36,593 nucleotides of DNA from Synergistaceae bacterium (GCA_012513245.1 JAAZCN010000220.1:1-36593); one strand, 5' to 3'; positions 1-7,836 are shown, numbered from the stretch's first letter. Numbers and translations: made by a program. The notes: generated by a model not told the origin, from the sequence alone.

Positions 1-1047
1 ACTCTTATGTTCCTGCTTGAAATCGTGGTACGCCATCACATCACTTAATGTTCTCTGCAGACTGTTGATCTCGTCTTTTTTAGAATCAACTGTAACTACA
101 CCCTTATGGCCTTTTTCGTCCCTGATAGCCTCAACTTCTCTTTGCAGTCTCTTCATCCTGTTTGAAAACGCGTGCTTAAAGAAAAAGTCATAAAGGAACG
201 AAAGCAGTACAGCAATTACGGCAAAGATCAGGAAAAGATACTGTATCTTTTTTTCTGCGGCAGCTATGTCTTCCTTTTTATCAATTCCCCTGACCCAGAA
301 AGAAGGGGTACCGCTGTGATCTTTAACGAGCATCCTGCCCGATATTGTGGTCGCCTTTCTGTCGGTTTCCTCTATTAAAACAAGCGGAAGTTCCTCCGTA
401 TGCTGTTTTTCACTTTCGGTGGTTGGTTCTATAGCAAAATTAAAGTGCAGGTTTCTAGAAATATTTTCTATAAGTTTGGGGCTGAGAGTTCTGGTGACGA
501 CCAGATTGCCTACAGGAGGTCCCTGCAAGTCAGATGTAAGGATGGGTTTTACTGTAAAAAGTATTGGCTGATCTTCTTTCAGAACTATCCCACTTGTTCC
601 TGATGTTCCGGTAGTGTCTAAAAGATACTGGTTTTTTGGGTCATCAAATATCACAAAGAACTCGCTCTCAGGTGAAGATGGCTCATCGCCGGCACTAAAG
701 TCCTTGAAGAGGCGTACCATATTTCCGTTGTCAATGAATATCATTGAGGAGATACCTACTTCAGTCAGGGCATCCCTGTTCAGTACCTGCGAAGCATAAT
801 TACGATTGCGGCCGTTCATGTAGTCCCATGTGGCATCGGAATGTGCCCAGTTTGCTGCAATTGCAGAAAGTGTCTTTGCCTCAGCGTTGATCGATACGAC
901 AGCCCTTGATAGGTTGAGGGTTATCCTCTCCCTGTCTGTCTGTTCGGCAGATTGTCTTAGGAAATTTGTAAAAGTAAGATCGAGCAAAAGAAGTAGGAGG
1001 AGTAATGTAATCCCTAGTGCGATCTGTGTTTTTCTGCGCAGTGTCAT
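1..1047 (-). CDS. CHASE4/HAMP membrane sensor protein (partial, C-terminus outside window)
   Basis: This gene runs off the left edge, leaving 349 N-terminal residues. A membrane segment at about residues 8-28 is followed by an extracytoplasmic region to about residue 265. That region carries the DATWDYMNG motif (residues 71-79) typical of CHASE4 ligand-sensing domains. A second membrane segment lies at about 269-290, followed by a HAMP-like linker with a DEINSL motif near 325-330. CHASE4 proteins usually end in a GGDEF, EAL, HD-GYP or histidine kinase module; which one is present cannot be seen. ATG at 1047 is chosen because an AGGAGG Shine-Dalgarno lies just upstream. The protein probably senses a small extracellular molecule and signals through cyclic di-GMP or phosphotransfer. 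The domain assignment is by motif; the output is inferred. Confidence 0.8.
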   Translation of the reverse strand, partial: MTLRRKTQIALGITLLLLLLLLDLTFTNFLRQSAEQTDRERITLNLSRAVVSINAEAKTLSAIAANWAHSDATWDYMNGRNRNYASQVLNRDALTEVGISSMIFIDNGNMVRLFKDFSAGDEPSSPESEFFVIFDDPKNQYLLDTTGTSGTSGIVLKEDQPILFTVKPILTSDLQGPPVGNLVVTRTLSPKLIENISRNLHFNFAIEPTTESEKQHTEELPLVLIEETDRKATTISGRMLVKDHSGTPSFWVRGIDKKEDIAAAEKKIQYLFLIFAVIAVLLSFLYDFFFKHAFSNRMKRLQREVEAIRDEKGHKGVVTVDSKKDEINSLQRTLSDVMAYHDFKQEHKS

Positions 1048-1081
1048 GAGCAACCTCCTATAGATGGCTTGATTTGTTAGT

Positions 1082-1110
1082 ATTGTAGCAGATGTCGAGA
1101 CTATGATAAA
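1082..1110 (-). promoter_or_regulatory. Putative promoter of the CHASE4 sensor gene
   Basis: On the minus strand, TTTATC (1105-1110) and TACAAT (1082-1087) are separated by 17 bases, about 35 bases before the start codon. The -10 is good and the -35 is weak. Confidence 0.4.
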
Positions 1111-1185
1111 TCAGGTTTACAATAATAGATAGATATCAGGGAATTTTTAAATCATACAAATAAAACGAATGTGAGCCTTTATTGG

Positions 1186-2286
1186 TCAACAAAAGGTACT
1201 TATCACACCTCCGGCAGCTACATAACCTTCCGTGGTGTAGAGAACAAGTCTTTGTCCGGGAGCCGGAGCAAAAACCGGTTCTAAAAACCTAACCGTTAGG
1301 TCGTCGGGGCCAACAGAGAGCAGACGACATGGAACAGGATCTCCCTGAGATCGAATTTTACCCAGTAAAAGATGATCTTTATCGAGGAATTCAGGCGCCA
1401 GTATATTAACGGATCCTGCCCTGACTTCTGAACGGAAAGACTCTTCTCTTGAGGCAACTATTACAGTGTTTGTTTCGGGAATTATCGAGATCACGAAAAG
1501 AGGATGCTTCGACGCTATGCCCAGCCCTTTTCTCTGGCCAATGGTGTATCTGTTTATTCCTGTGTGTTCACCCAAAACTTTTCCGGAAGTGTCTTTTATT
1601 GGTCCCGGCTGTGGGTCGCGAGAAATCATCTCCCTGTATCCATCCTCATTTGCAAAGCAAATCTCCATGCTTTCAGGACGTTCGGATACAGCGAGACCTG
1701 AAATCCTTACCAACTCCCTGGTCTCCTGTTTTGATTTAAAGCATCCCAACGGGAAAAGTATCCTCGGTAACTTTTTTGCGGGTATCCCGCTTAAAAAATA
1801 TGACTGGTCTTTTGCTTTGTTTGCTCCTGCAGCCAGGTAGTATCTGCCATCTTTTCTTATGATCCTTGCGTAATGACCTGTTGCAACAGAAAAATCACCT
1901 CCAAAAAGCTCTTCGGAGGCCTCCCAGAGCACGCCGAACTTTATCCTTTCGTTACAGTCAGCGCAGGGGTTGGGAGTCAGTCCCAGATCATATGAGTCGC
2001 AAAAAGGAAGTATCACCCTCTTTTTGAAATCTTCACTTATATTGACTGAAAAGTGAGGTATTGATAATTCTTTGCAGACCGAAGCCGCAGATCCGGTTGC
2101 AGGACTTATTTCACTGTCAGTTATCTCCATCGTCATACCGGCGAGGGAATAATTTTCTCTCAACAGCAAAATGGCGGCAGCACTTGAATCGACCCCTCCG
2201 CTCATAAGCAGAAGGACTTTTTTAGACGGAGAATTTTTCCAGTCGGAACTATTGATCAGTGATGTTGTTTTTACAGTATATTTCAT
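1186..2286 (-). CDS. mnmA: tRNA-specific 2-thiouridylase MnmA
   Basis: MnmA activates U34 of Lys, Glu and Gln tRNAs with ATP and inserts sulfur to give the 2-thio group of 2-thiouridine, in the cytoplasm. The 366-residue product has the PP-loop SGGVDSS at residues 29-35. C111 in the TPNPCADCNERIKF stretch and C210 in MEICF match the two catalytic cysteines of the family. ATGHYAR, KDQSYFL and YTIGQRKGLG are also canonical. It has about 20 extra residues before the PP-loop. A GAGGT sequence lies 11 bases before the ATG. It is divergent from the ThiF-like gene and has no sulfurtransferase gene adjacent. The assignment is secure. Confidence 0.95.
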   Translation of the reverse strand: MKYTVKTTSLINSSDWKNSPSKKVLLLMSGGVDSSAAAILLLRENYSLAGMTMEITDSEISPATGSAASVCKELSIPHFSVNISEDFKKRVILPFCDSYDLGLTPNPCADCNERIKFGVLWEASEELFGGDFSVATGHYARIIRKDGRYYLAAGANKAKDQSYFLSGIPAKKLPRILFPLGCFKSKQETRELVRISGLAVSERPESMEICFANEDGYREMISRDPQPGPIKDTSGKVLGEHTGINRYTIGQRKGLGIASKHPLFVISIIPETNTVIVASREESFRSEVRAGSVNILAPEFLDKDHLLLGKIRSQGDPVPCRLLSVGPDDLTVRFLEPVFAPAPGQRLVLYTTEGYVAAGGVISTFC

Positions 2287-2362
2287 TCTTATATTCTACC
2301 TCAAAAGGTGAGTGTTCCATAATATGATCAGTGATATGGTTATTTTATTTTCCCGGATATAC

Positions 2363-2368
2363 TATAAT
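2363..2368 (+). promoter_or_regulatory. Putative -10 element of the ThiF-like gene
   Basis: A perfect TATAAT lies at 2363-2368. The sequence 17 bases upstream (TTATTT, 2340-2345) is a poor -35. A transcript starting near 2375 would exclude both upstream ATG codons (2331 and 2370) and fits the TTG start at 2409. Confidence 0.45.
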
Positions 2369-2393
2369 TATGAACGCAGTGGATCATATTTTT

Positions 2394-2400
2394 AAGGAGG
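2394..2400 (+). promoter_or_regulatory. Ribosome binding site fixing a TTG start
   Basis: AAGGAGG at 2394-2400 sits 8 bases before TTG 2409. No comparable site precedes the in-frame ATG codons farther upstream, so TTG 2409 is the likely start. Confidence 0.75.
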
Positions 2401-2408
2401 TGTCACGT

Positions 2409-3248
2409 TTGCCGGTAGACCTGATCGAAATTTTGAGGATAAATTCAGAGCTTAAAGGGGGAGTAAAAATAATCCCTTTCCTGACTTGCCGCACGATCGC
2501 TTTAGATTTTGGAATGAGGCCCCGTGAAGTTGAAATTATCGCTTTAGAGAACGGCATCTGTCCTTCAAGGTACCAGAGAAATATAGGTACTATAGGGATC
2601 TCAGGTCAGATAAAGCTGCTAAGTTCCAGAGCTGCAGTAATAGGCTGCGGCGGTCTGGGAGGTTGGATAATAGAGATGCTTGCCAGAGCCGGAGTTGGAG
2701 AGATAGTGATGATAGATCATGATTTTTTCGATGATAGCAACCTGAACCGCCAACTTTTTTCTACAGAAGAAAATATTGGAAAACCCAAAGCACTGGCTGC
2801 GGCTGAAAGAGTAGCAACTGTAAACGGTGCGGTGGAAACCTTTCCCGGAGTGACGTTTCTGGACGAAAACAACGGACGTGAACTTCTTGAAGGTTCTTCT
2901 GTAGTGATAGACGCTCTTGATAATAACAGCAGCCGTAGAAATGTTTTCATGGTTTGCCGTGAAATGGGGATCCCTTTTGTCCATGGAGCCATTGGAGGAA
3001 TGTTCGGGCAGGTCGGCGTGTTTTATCCCTGTGACGATCCATTATGGGAAAATGACGATGTCCCTGATAAAGGGATCGAAACAGAGATGGGCAACCCGCC
3101 ATTTACGCCTGCATTTATTGCCTCTCTGGAGGTTTCGGAGTCGATCAAGATACTAACAGCTTCGGAAAGAGGATTAAAGGGAGAACTTCTCTGGTTTGAT
3201 CTGTCTGACGTTGAATTACAGAGGATCAAGATCTGTAAGTCGAATTAA
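2409..3248 (+). CDS. ThiF/MoeB/HesA-family E1-like adenylyltransferase, atypical
   Basis: The 279-residue product belongs to the E1-like fold that adenylates the C-terminus of ubiquitin-like sulfur carriers (ThiS, MoaD) or activates small substrates. Seen directly: nucleotide-binding GCGGLGG at 79-85, D104, the NLNRQ arginine motif at 111-115, GKPKA near 124-128 and ALDN at 169-172. About 70 residues precede this domain and are not obviously part of it. The CxxC pairs that bind zinc in MoeB/ThiF are missing (only one cysteine, in YPC near 208), and no catalytic thioester cysteine is evident. It is divergent from mnmA and no carrier-protein gene is nearby. Family membership is confident; the substrate is unknown. 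TTG 2409 is preferred over ATG 2331 or 2370. Confidence 0.8.
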   Translation: MPVDLIEILRINSELKGGVKIIPFLTCRTIALDFGMRPREVEIIALENGICPSRYQRNIGTIGISGQIKLLSSRAAVIGCGGLGGWIIEMLARAGVGEIVMIDHDFFDDSNLNRQLFSTEENIGKPKALAAAERVATVNGAVETFPGVTFLDENNGRELLEGSSVVIDALDNNSSRRNVFMVCREMGIPFVHGAIGGMFGQVGVFYPCDDPLWENDDVPDKGIETEMGNPPFTPAFIASLEVSESIKILTASERGLKGELLWFDLSDVELQRIKICKSN

Positions 3249-3286
3249 AGGCAACTATGCGAGTTTTTGAAAGGGTGTTGAGATAA

Positions 3287-3550
3287 ATGGAAAAAGAATA
3301 CGTTTACCCTGCTGTTCTGGCCTTCGGTTATGACGGAGGCAGGCTCTGGGTTGCAAACCTTGTTGACCTGTCCGGATGTTGGGTAGAGGGAGAAGACAGA
3401 GAGGATGTAATAAAAAGGGCTCCTGAAGTATTAAAGGAGTATCTGGATTGCTGTATTCAAGCAGAGTGGCCTATTCCTATACCGTCAAAAGTTGAAGATC
3501 TTGAAGCAGTGAATGTGGGTGAAGTAATAACAGTAAAATGCAGGATGTAA
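3287..3550 (+). CDS. HicB-like protein, apparently without a HicA partner
   Basis: This 87-residue protein has the RNase H-like HicB fold signature: YPAVLAFGYDGGRLWVANLVDLSG followed by a C-W-V-E-G-E turn and an alpha helix (EDVIKRAPEVLKEYLDCC). HicB proteins are usually antitoxins that block the HicA mRNA interferase and may repress the operon. No HicA-sized ORF occupies the 38 bases upstream or the 63 bases downstream, and no ribbon-helix-helix or HTH tail is visible. It is therefore probably a solitary HicB-like regulator or remnant. AAAGGGTG lies 9 bases before the ATG. It follows the ThiF-like gene by 38 bases and may be cotranscribed; a bidirectional terminator follows. Confidence 0.75.
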   Translation: MEKEYVYPAVLAFGYDGGRLWVANLVDLSGCWVEGEDREDVIKRAPEVLKEYLDCCIQAEWPIPIPSKVEDLEAVNVGEVITVKCRM

Positions 3551-3590
3551 AACGGAGAGCCGCCAATAACTAAAGGCAGCTCTCTGTTTT
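3549..3590. terminator. Bidirectional intrinsic terminator
   Basis: A 16-pair inverted repeat has arms 3549-3564 and 3575-3590, a 10-base loop, one C-A mismatch and one G-T wobble. The stem is bounded by AAAA and TTTT, so it can terminate both strands between the convergent HicB and RpiR genes. Confidence 0.85.
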
Positions 3591-3613
3591 ACAATTCGCA
3601 ACGTAATGTTGGA

Positions 3614-4480
3614 TTAGTATTTGAGGCCGAATATCGGGTGGAAGATCCTCTCATCGTGGAGGAACTCTGCCTGTTCTTCAAGATGTTTTTTTGCGTCTGC
3701 CTCAAGTGTTATTGCAAGTGCGGAAGCAAGTACGTGTGTCAAAAATAAAGGACCTATGATGCTGCACCCGAAAGTTGGGCTGTTTGCAGAGACAAAAAAT
3801 GAAAGGTCTGCTGTCCTGCATACAGGAGCAGCTGCGCTATCTGTGACGGTAACCACTTTTGCACCGTTTTTGTGAGCCATTCCAACAGCTTCGGTAACTT
3901 CAAGTGCATAGCTGGGCAGCTCACAAACCACTACTAAATCGTCTTCTCCAATGCATCTGGCCTGTTCCCACATGGAGAGGCTGCATCTGTGCACTAAAAC
4001 GGCTTTTCTTCCCATTATTGAGAGGCGCATCCGGAGGAGTTCAACGACAAGCGATGATATGCCCCATCCAACACAGTAGATCGTGTTAGCAGATCTTACG
4101 AGTTCACAAAATTTTTCCGTGTCCTCCGTTGAAAGCTGTGCCATCGTGTCATCCAGATTGGCATGCTCTGCCTTGTAAATACTTTCCGGAAAATTGTCTG
4201 AGCTGCTTACTGCCCTTGCAAGAAGGGCTGCCGGGTTGATCTGTTCCAGAATAGCTTTCTGAAGACAGCCCTTTAGCTCTGCGTAACCCGAAAAACCAAG
4301 CATCTGTGCCACTCTTACCAGCTGCGCTTTTGAGACTTTAAGTTCTTCCGCGATATCTCCTATAGAACGAAAAGATGCTTCACGCATATTTGCAAGAAGA
4401 TATTCTGCTACACGCCTTGCTTTGTTGGGCATCGTATGGGCTCTTTCCATAAGCAGGTTCTGAAGCTGTGTGCTGTCCAT
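3614..4480 (-). CDS. MurR/RpiR-family transcriptional regulator
   Basis: The 288-residue protein has an N-terminal RpiR-type helix-turn-helix (about residues 1-77, with IGDIAEELKVSKAQLVRVAQMLGFSG) and a SIS sugar-isomerase-like domain (about 125-250, starting VRSANTIYCVGWGISS). The family senses phosphosugars or amino sugars and represses or activates catabolic genes. Here no sugar gene is adjacent; the upstream gene on the same strand is an Old Yellow Enzyme, 241 bases away. An AGGAG site precedes the ATG, and a well-formed promoter lies in the gap, so it can be transcribed on its own. The effector cannot be predicted. Confidence 0.88.
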   Translation of the reverse strand: MDSTQLQNLLMERAHTMPNKARRVAEYLLANMREASFRSIGDIAEELKVSKAQLVRVAQMLGFSGYAELKGCLQKAILEQINPAALLARAVSSSDNFPESIYKAEHANLDDTMAQLSTEDTEKFCELVRSANTIYCVGWGISSLVVELLRMRLSIMGRKAVLVHRCSLSMWEQARCIGEDDLVVVCELPSYALEVTEAVGMAHKNGAKVVTVTDSAAAPVCRTADLSFFVSANSPTFGCSIIGPLFLTHVLASALAITLEADAKKHLEEQAEFLHDERIFHPIFGLKY

Positions 4481-4540
4481 TTGGTAACACTCCTTATTAT
4501 TGTTGCTGCACTATTAATTTTATTCATGAACTTCGTTACA

Positions 4541-4569
4541 AGTTTAATCTTACCCGGCAACGTTGTCAA
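4541..4569 (-). promoter_or_regulatory. Putative sigma70-type promoter of the RpiR gene
   Basis: On the minus strand TTGACA (4564-4569) and TAAACT (4541-4546) are 17 bases apart. This predicts a leader of about 54 bases before the ATG at 4480. Confidence 0.65.
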
Positions 4570-4721
4570 CGCCAGTTTACTTTTGATCCGGTTAGTTCAG
4601 TAAAAATACGTAATAATCTTTATGCTGATATCAAAAATTAACTATAAGCCGGTTCGTAATATGTTCTTGCTCTTTTATCTGTACATTTCATGGACAGCTA
4701 CCCGATAATTATATTGAAGAC

Positions 4722-5876
4722 TTAAAGCGGATCCCAGTTGCCCTCATTTCTGTCTCTGAGTATGGGGCACTCGATAAGTCCATATTTAGCAGTTTTAAAA
4801 CAGGCGTTGCATGAAATGCACGCAGTAGGTCGTGTATCTTCTTCACGCCACCTGTTTATCAGATCAGGTTCCGCTATGAAGGGGCGGCTTAAAGCAAGAA
4901 GGTCACAAGTTCCGTTATGTATCAGTTCAGCCATCACAGGCAGGCTTCTGAGTCCTCCTGCAAGTATTATTATCTGCCTGTCGGATGCATGCTGCTTTAG
5001 CTCCCTGGCGTATTCCGCAAAGGGAGCCTCAGATCCACCGGCTGATACTCCAATGGTACTGGGAGAGTTCATTGCTCCGGAATAGCTCGTGCCGCAAGAA
5101 ACATTTATGGCGTCTGCCCCTCTTTTCAAAAGACCTATGGAAAGAGCTGTTCCATCCTTGGCATCGTAACCTTTTTCAGTGCCTTCCGCGATGCTGATCT
5201 TGAACCAGATGTTGAAACCCTCTCCGACAGTGTTCCTTACTTTTTCAAGTATCTCATAAAATATCCGTGACCTGTTTTCGAGTGATCCGCCGTATTCGTC
5301 ATTCCTTTTGTTTATCGAAGGGGAGAGGAACTGTGTCAGGAGGAATCCATGTCCTCCATGTATCTCTACTCCGTCAGCTCCGCCCTTCTTTGCCCTTAGC
5401 GCAGCTGCGGCAAAATCTTCTACTACCTTCCTGATATCGTCCTTTGAGAGTGGAAGGGTATCAAACTCGCACATAGGATGTTGCCCGCCTGAGGGTGAAA
5501 AAGATACCGTACCTTCAGCGACGCAAGCTTCACGCTGTCCACCGCCGTGGCATATCTGGACTATAAGATTGGAACCGAATTTATGGACTTCTTCAGAGAG
5601 TCTGGCAACATCATTTATCCTATCATTGGTATGAAGTCCCCACTCTCTTTTAAAAGATTTTCCTTCAGGGCTTATGAAAGCCAGTCCTGTGATCAATGTT
5701 CCTGTACCGCCTGCGGCGATCTCTGCATGTTTTTGTATCTCAGCGATGGAAATTTCGCCCGTATCGTTATCAGATCCGCCAAGGTGTGTGGCAGAACGGA
5801 CAAACCTGTTGCTTGCTTTAAAGGAAGGCCGTTCGAATCCATAGAACAAAGAATGAATTTTTTCCGCTATATCCAT
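4722..5876 (-). CDS. Old Yellow Enzyme-family NADH:flavin oxidoreductase
   Basis: This 384-residue FMN TIM-barrel reductase probably reduces activated carbon-carbon double bonds of enones or related acids with NAD(P)H. The HGGHGFLLTQFLSP segment (from residue 173) carries the paired histidines that bind substrate, and NKRNDEYGGSLENR (189-202) is the classic family signature. LAGGLRS and LSRPFIAEPDL fit the phosphate-binding end. The C-terminus has four cysteines (353, 356, 359, 370), as in iron-sulfur members of the 2,4-dienoyl-CoA reductase branch, but the flavodoxin/NADH domain of those enzymes is absent. An ATG at 5876 with AGGA 9 bases upstream is preferred over TTG at 5882. The physiological substrate is unknown. 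Confidence 0.9.
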   Translation of the reverse strand: MDIAEKIHSLFYGFERPSFKASNRFVRSATHLGGSDNDTGEISIAEIQKHAEIAAGGTGTLITGLAFISPEGKSFKREWGLHTNDRINDVARLSEEVHKFGSNLIVQICHGGGQREACVAEGTVSFSPSGGQHPMCEFDTLPLSKDDIRKVVEDFAAAALRAKKGGADGVEIHGGHGFLLTQFLSPSINKRNDEYGGSLENRSRIFYEILEKVRNTVGEGFNIWFKISIAEGTEKGYDAKDGTALSIGLLKRGADAINVSCGTSYSGAMNSPSTIGVSAGGSEAPFAEYARELKQHASDRQIIILAGGLRSLPVMAELIHNGTCDLLALSRPFIAEPDLINRWREEDTRPTACISCNACFKTAKYGLIECPILRDRNEGNWDPL

Positions 5877-6012
5877 ATGCAACTGTCCTTTCTCGTATAA
5901 TTAGTCAATAATTTACAACATGTATTACGCAGAAGACAGCGCAATTTCTGCAATTTAAAATCTTTATTGTTTTGATCCTTGGATCTTATTCTAAGTGAGA
6001 GGGAAGTTTGAG

Positions 6013-6993
6013 TTAGATTATCTTTCCTGCAGGAGGGAAAAAAGAGAGTTTTTTTGATACTGCAGATGTTGTTGTTCCGGTAAGCTCAGCTAAACGCCGC
6101 AGTCCAAAACAGCCATGACCGGTGAATTTTGAGAGGTGTTCTTCCGGAACGATCCATGGACCTGTCCAGATGTTTCTGGTCAGTTTTCTTACGAGGGATT
6201 CTGATGCTATCATCTCTCCCAGGGCCGGATGATGCGGCCCCCCTTTGACCTTTGATGCAAGCAATTCGGATTCCTGAAGTCCTATTCTTATTGGATTGAA
6301 TCCCAAAGAAACTGCGCGATCAATAAAAATGCCGCCCCATTCGATAGCCTGGTCCAGATTTATAGGAGAATAACTTCCTCTGTTCATCATGTTCTCCAAC
6401 TCAGTTCCCTCCAGGACCAGACAGGGATAAAGTCTAAGATCCCATGAGATGGGCCCCTTGACCTCAGAAAGTTTTTTCAGGTCAGTGATACTGCTCTCTT
6501 TTGTTTGTCCCGGCAAGCCTATCATCATCTGGACTCCAAGCGGGAGTGAATCGTCCATGATGTTTTTTATGTCATTTAGAATAGCCTCCGGATCAGCCTC
6601 TCTTTTACACAAAGAGAGAACATTTGGATCAAGAGAGGGGATACCAAGTTCAATGCATGCTATAGGGTAAGTCTTAATGAGGTTTCTCATTGAAGTATCG
6701 CTTAGATCTCCCGGATATGTCGAGAAACGTATCCGGCTTCCTTCGGGTGCAAACTTTACTACGGAATCTAGATACTCTCTGACTTTTGAAAGACCAAACC
6801 TGCAGAAAGATCCTCCAAAAAAACAGACCTCTCTAGGTTCGTTTAGATCTCTTAAAACCGAGGAAACAAATTCAGGAGAAGGGATATCTGCTGCGCCTGT
6901 TATTGTGCTCTGGCTGCAGTAGACACACCTTCCCCTGCATCCGCCGAACGGCAGGAAAAAAGGAAGTTTTTTCATAATTTTTTTTAGGCCCAA
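6013..6993 (-). CDS. Elp3-like radical SAM protein
   Basis: The cluster motif CRGRCVYC (CX3CX2C, cysteines at 19, 23 and 26) is followed by FFGGSF, the ELGIPSLD stretch and GVQMMIGLPGQT. The C-terminal part has GGPHHPALGEMIAS, as in the radical SAM_C domain of bacterial Elp3-like proteins. No acetyltransferase domain is present, so it is not a full Elp3; at 326 residues it resembles the shorter clostridial members of unknown function. The start is uncertain. TTG 6993 has AGGGGG 10 bases upstream; ATG 7017 and ATG 6975 lack a good site. It overlaps the 3' end of the ImmA-like gene by 10 bases at this start, suggesting translational coupling in an XRE-ImmA-radical SAM unit. Confidence 0.85.
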   Translation of the reverse strand: MGLKKIMKKLPFFLPFGGCRGRCVYCSQSTITGAADIPSPEFVSSVLRDLNEPREVCFFGGSFCRFGLSKVREYLDSVVKFAPEGSRIRFSTYPGDLSDTSMRNLIKTYPIACIELGIPSLDPNVLSLCKREADPEAILNDIKNIMDDSLPLGVQMMIGLPGQTKESSITDLKKLSEVKGPISWDLRLYPCLVLEGTELENMMNRGSYSPINLDQAIEWGGIFIDRAVSLGFNPIRIGLQESELLASKVKGGPHHPALGEMIASESLVRKLTRNIWTGPWIVPEEHLSKFTGHGCFGLRRLAELTGTTTSAVSKKLSFFPPAGKII

Positions 6994-7421
6994 TCTAAAT
7001 AATCCCCCTCGCTCCATTCGGGCCAGAGAGCAGCCCAGGCAAAGGAGTCAGCCCTGTTCTCAAAACTTTCCATGGATTCAAAAGTGTGTGTCCAGAAACG
7101 GTGTCCTTTCCTGTGATTTAACAGGTGGTAGACCTCATGGAAAACCGAGAACCTCCTCCATATCAAAGGAAGGTTTGAATTTATATAAATACGTCCTCTT
7201 TTATTTCGGACTATGTGGATACCCCAGACACCTGCAGGAAGGGACTCAAACATAAGCTCAAGAGAGAGGCCCGTGATCTCTTCTGCCCTTGCCAGTATCT
7301 CAAACTCGCTCAGCCTTTGCCATTCCCCTCCTTCACGGAGAGCCCAATTAGGAATTTCCTCCGGGGGAGAGGGGATGCATTCACAAAGATCCTCTGTGTC
7401 CAGGTTATTTTGCTGAAGCAT
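6984..7421 (-). CDS. ImmA/IrrE-family metallopeptidase-like protein
   Basis: This 145-residue protein carries the zinc protease motif HEVYH (H95, E96, H99) followed by ENRADSFAWAALWP, where E121 is the expected third ligand. This is the ImmA/IrrE (DUF955) arrangement. Such proteases typically cleave or inactivate the XRE repressor encoded beside them in response to a signal. The XRE partner is immediately upstream and the two genes overlap by 17 bases. ATG 7421, with GGGA 8 bases upstream, is preferred over TTG 7442. The pairing strongly suggests a regulator-protease module; the trigger and the regulated genes are not shown by sequence. Confidence 0.85.
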   Translation of the reverse strand: MLQQNNLDTEDLCECIPSPPEEIPNWALREGGEWQRLSEFEILARAEEITGLSLELMFESLPAGVWGIHIVRNKRGRIYINSNLPLIWRRFSVFHEVYHLLNHRKGHRFWTHTFESMESFENRADSFAWAALWPEWSEGDYLDWA

Positions 7422-7770
7422 CCTCTGTTTCCCAGTCGTCAAGTGCCGCCTCTATAAGACGGTAAACTCTTTTTAGTTCCTGTTCGGTCAGTTTTTTACT
7501 GCGGTACCAAATTTCGAGCTCTCCATTGTCGAGCATCGATTCAAGCTGGACTCTTCCGGGATTATCCGGGGAGGAAAAATCCATCAGCAGATCTGTTACA
7601 TTTACATTAAGAGCCGGTGCAAGTCTCTGGAGAAGCTTCATCGAAGGCAGTCTCCTGTTGCTTTCAAGAGCCTGTACGTAAATCCTGCTGACTTCGACCT
7701 TATCAGCAAGTTTTTGCTGAGTGAGGTTCTGCGCCTTACGCAATGTCTTAATTCTGTTGCCAAGACTCAT
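7405..7770 (-). CDS. XRE-family HTH transcriptional regulator
   Basis: The 121-residue protein starts with a canonical Cro/CI-type HTH_3 domain (residues 6-60; the core is LTQQKLADKVEVSRIYVQALE). A poorly characterised acidic C-terminal segment ends DDWETEDASAK and may be the target of the adjacent ImmA-like protease. AGGGTGG lies 7 bases before the ATG. It is the first gene of an overlapping three-gene unit with the protease and a radical SAM gene, and probably regulates its own promoter. No phage or conjugative genes accompany it, so this is not an obvious mobile-element immunity region. Confidence 0.9.
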   Translation of the reverse strand: MSLGNRIKTLRKAQNLTQQKLADKVEVSRIYVQALESNRRLPSMKLLQRLAPALNVNVTDLLMDFSSPDNPGRVQLESMLDNGELEIWYRSKKLTEQELKRVYRLIEAALDDWETEDASAK

Positions 7771-7807
7771 AAAATATCCACCCTTTCTTTACCTTATATG
7801 CAATAAA

Positions 7808-7836
7808 AGAATACAACATTTTTCTATTGTTGACAA
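7808..7836 (-). promoter_or_regulatory. Putative promoter of the XRE-ImmA-radical SAM unit
   Basis: On the minus strand TTGTCA (7831-7836) and TATTCT (7808-7813) are 17 bases apart, about 38 bases before the XRE start. The -35 overlaps the last codons of citG. Confidence 0.5.

Noticed and set aside
172..1063. Several short plus-strand ORFs
   Set aside because: They are antisense to the continuous CHASE4 reading frame, lack ribosome sites and show no family motif.
2331..2408. Extended N-terminus of the ThiF-like protein starting at ATG 2331 or 2370
   Set aside because: A -10 TATAAT at 2363 and an AAGGAGG site before TTG 2409 put the likely transcript and translation starts downstream.
5943..5985. 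Short palindromes (GATCC-AA-GGATC) in the gap between the radical SAM gene and the Old Yellow Enzyme gene
   Set aside because: Arms are five bases with no T tract; not convincing as a terminator or operator.
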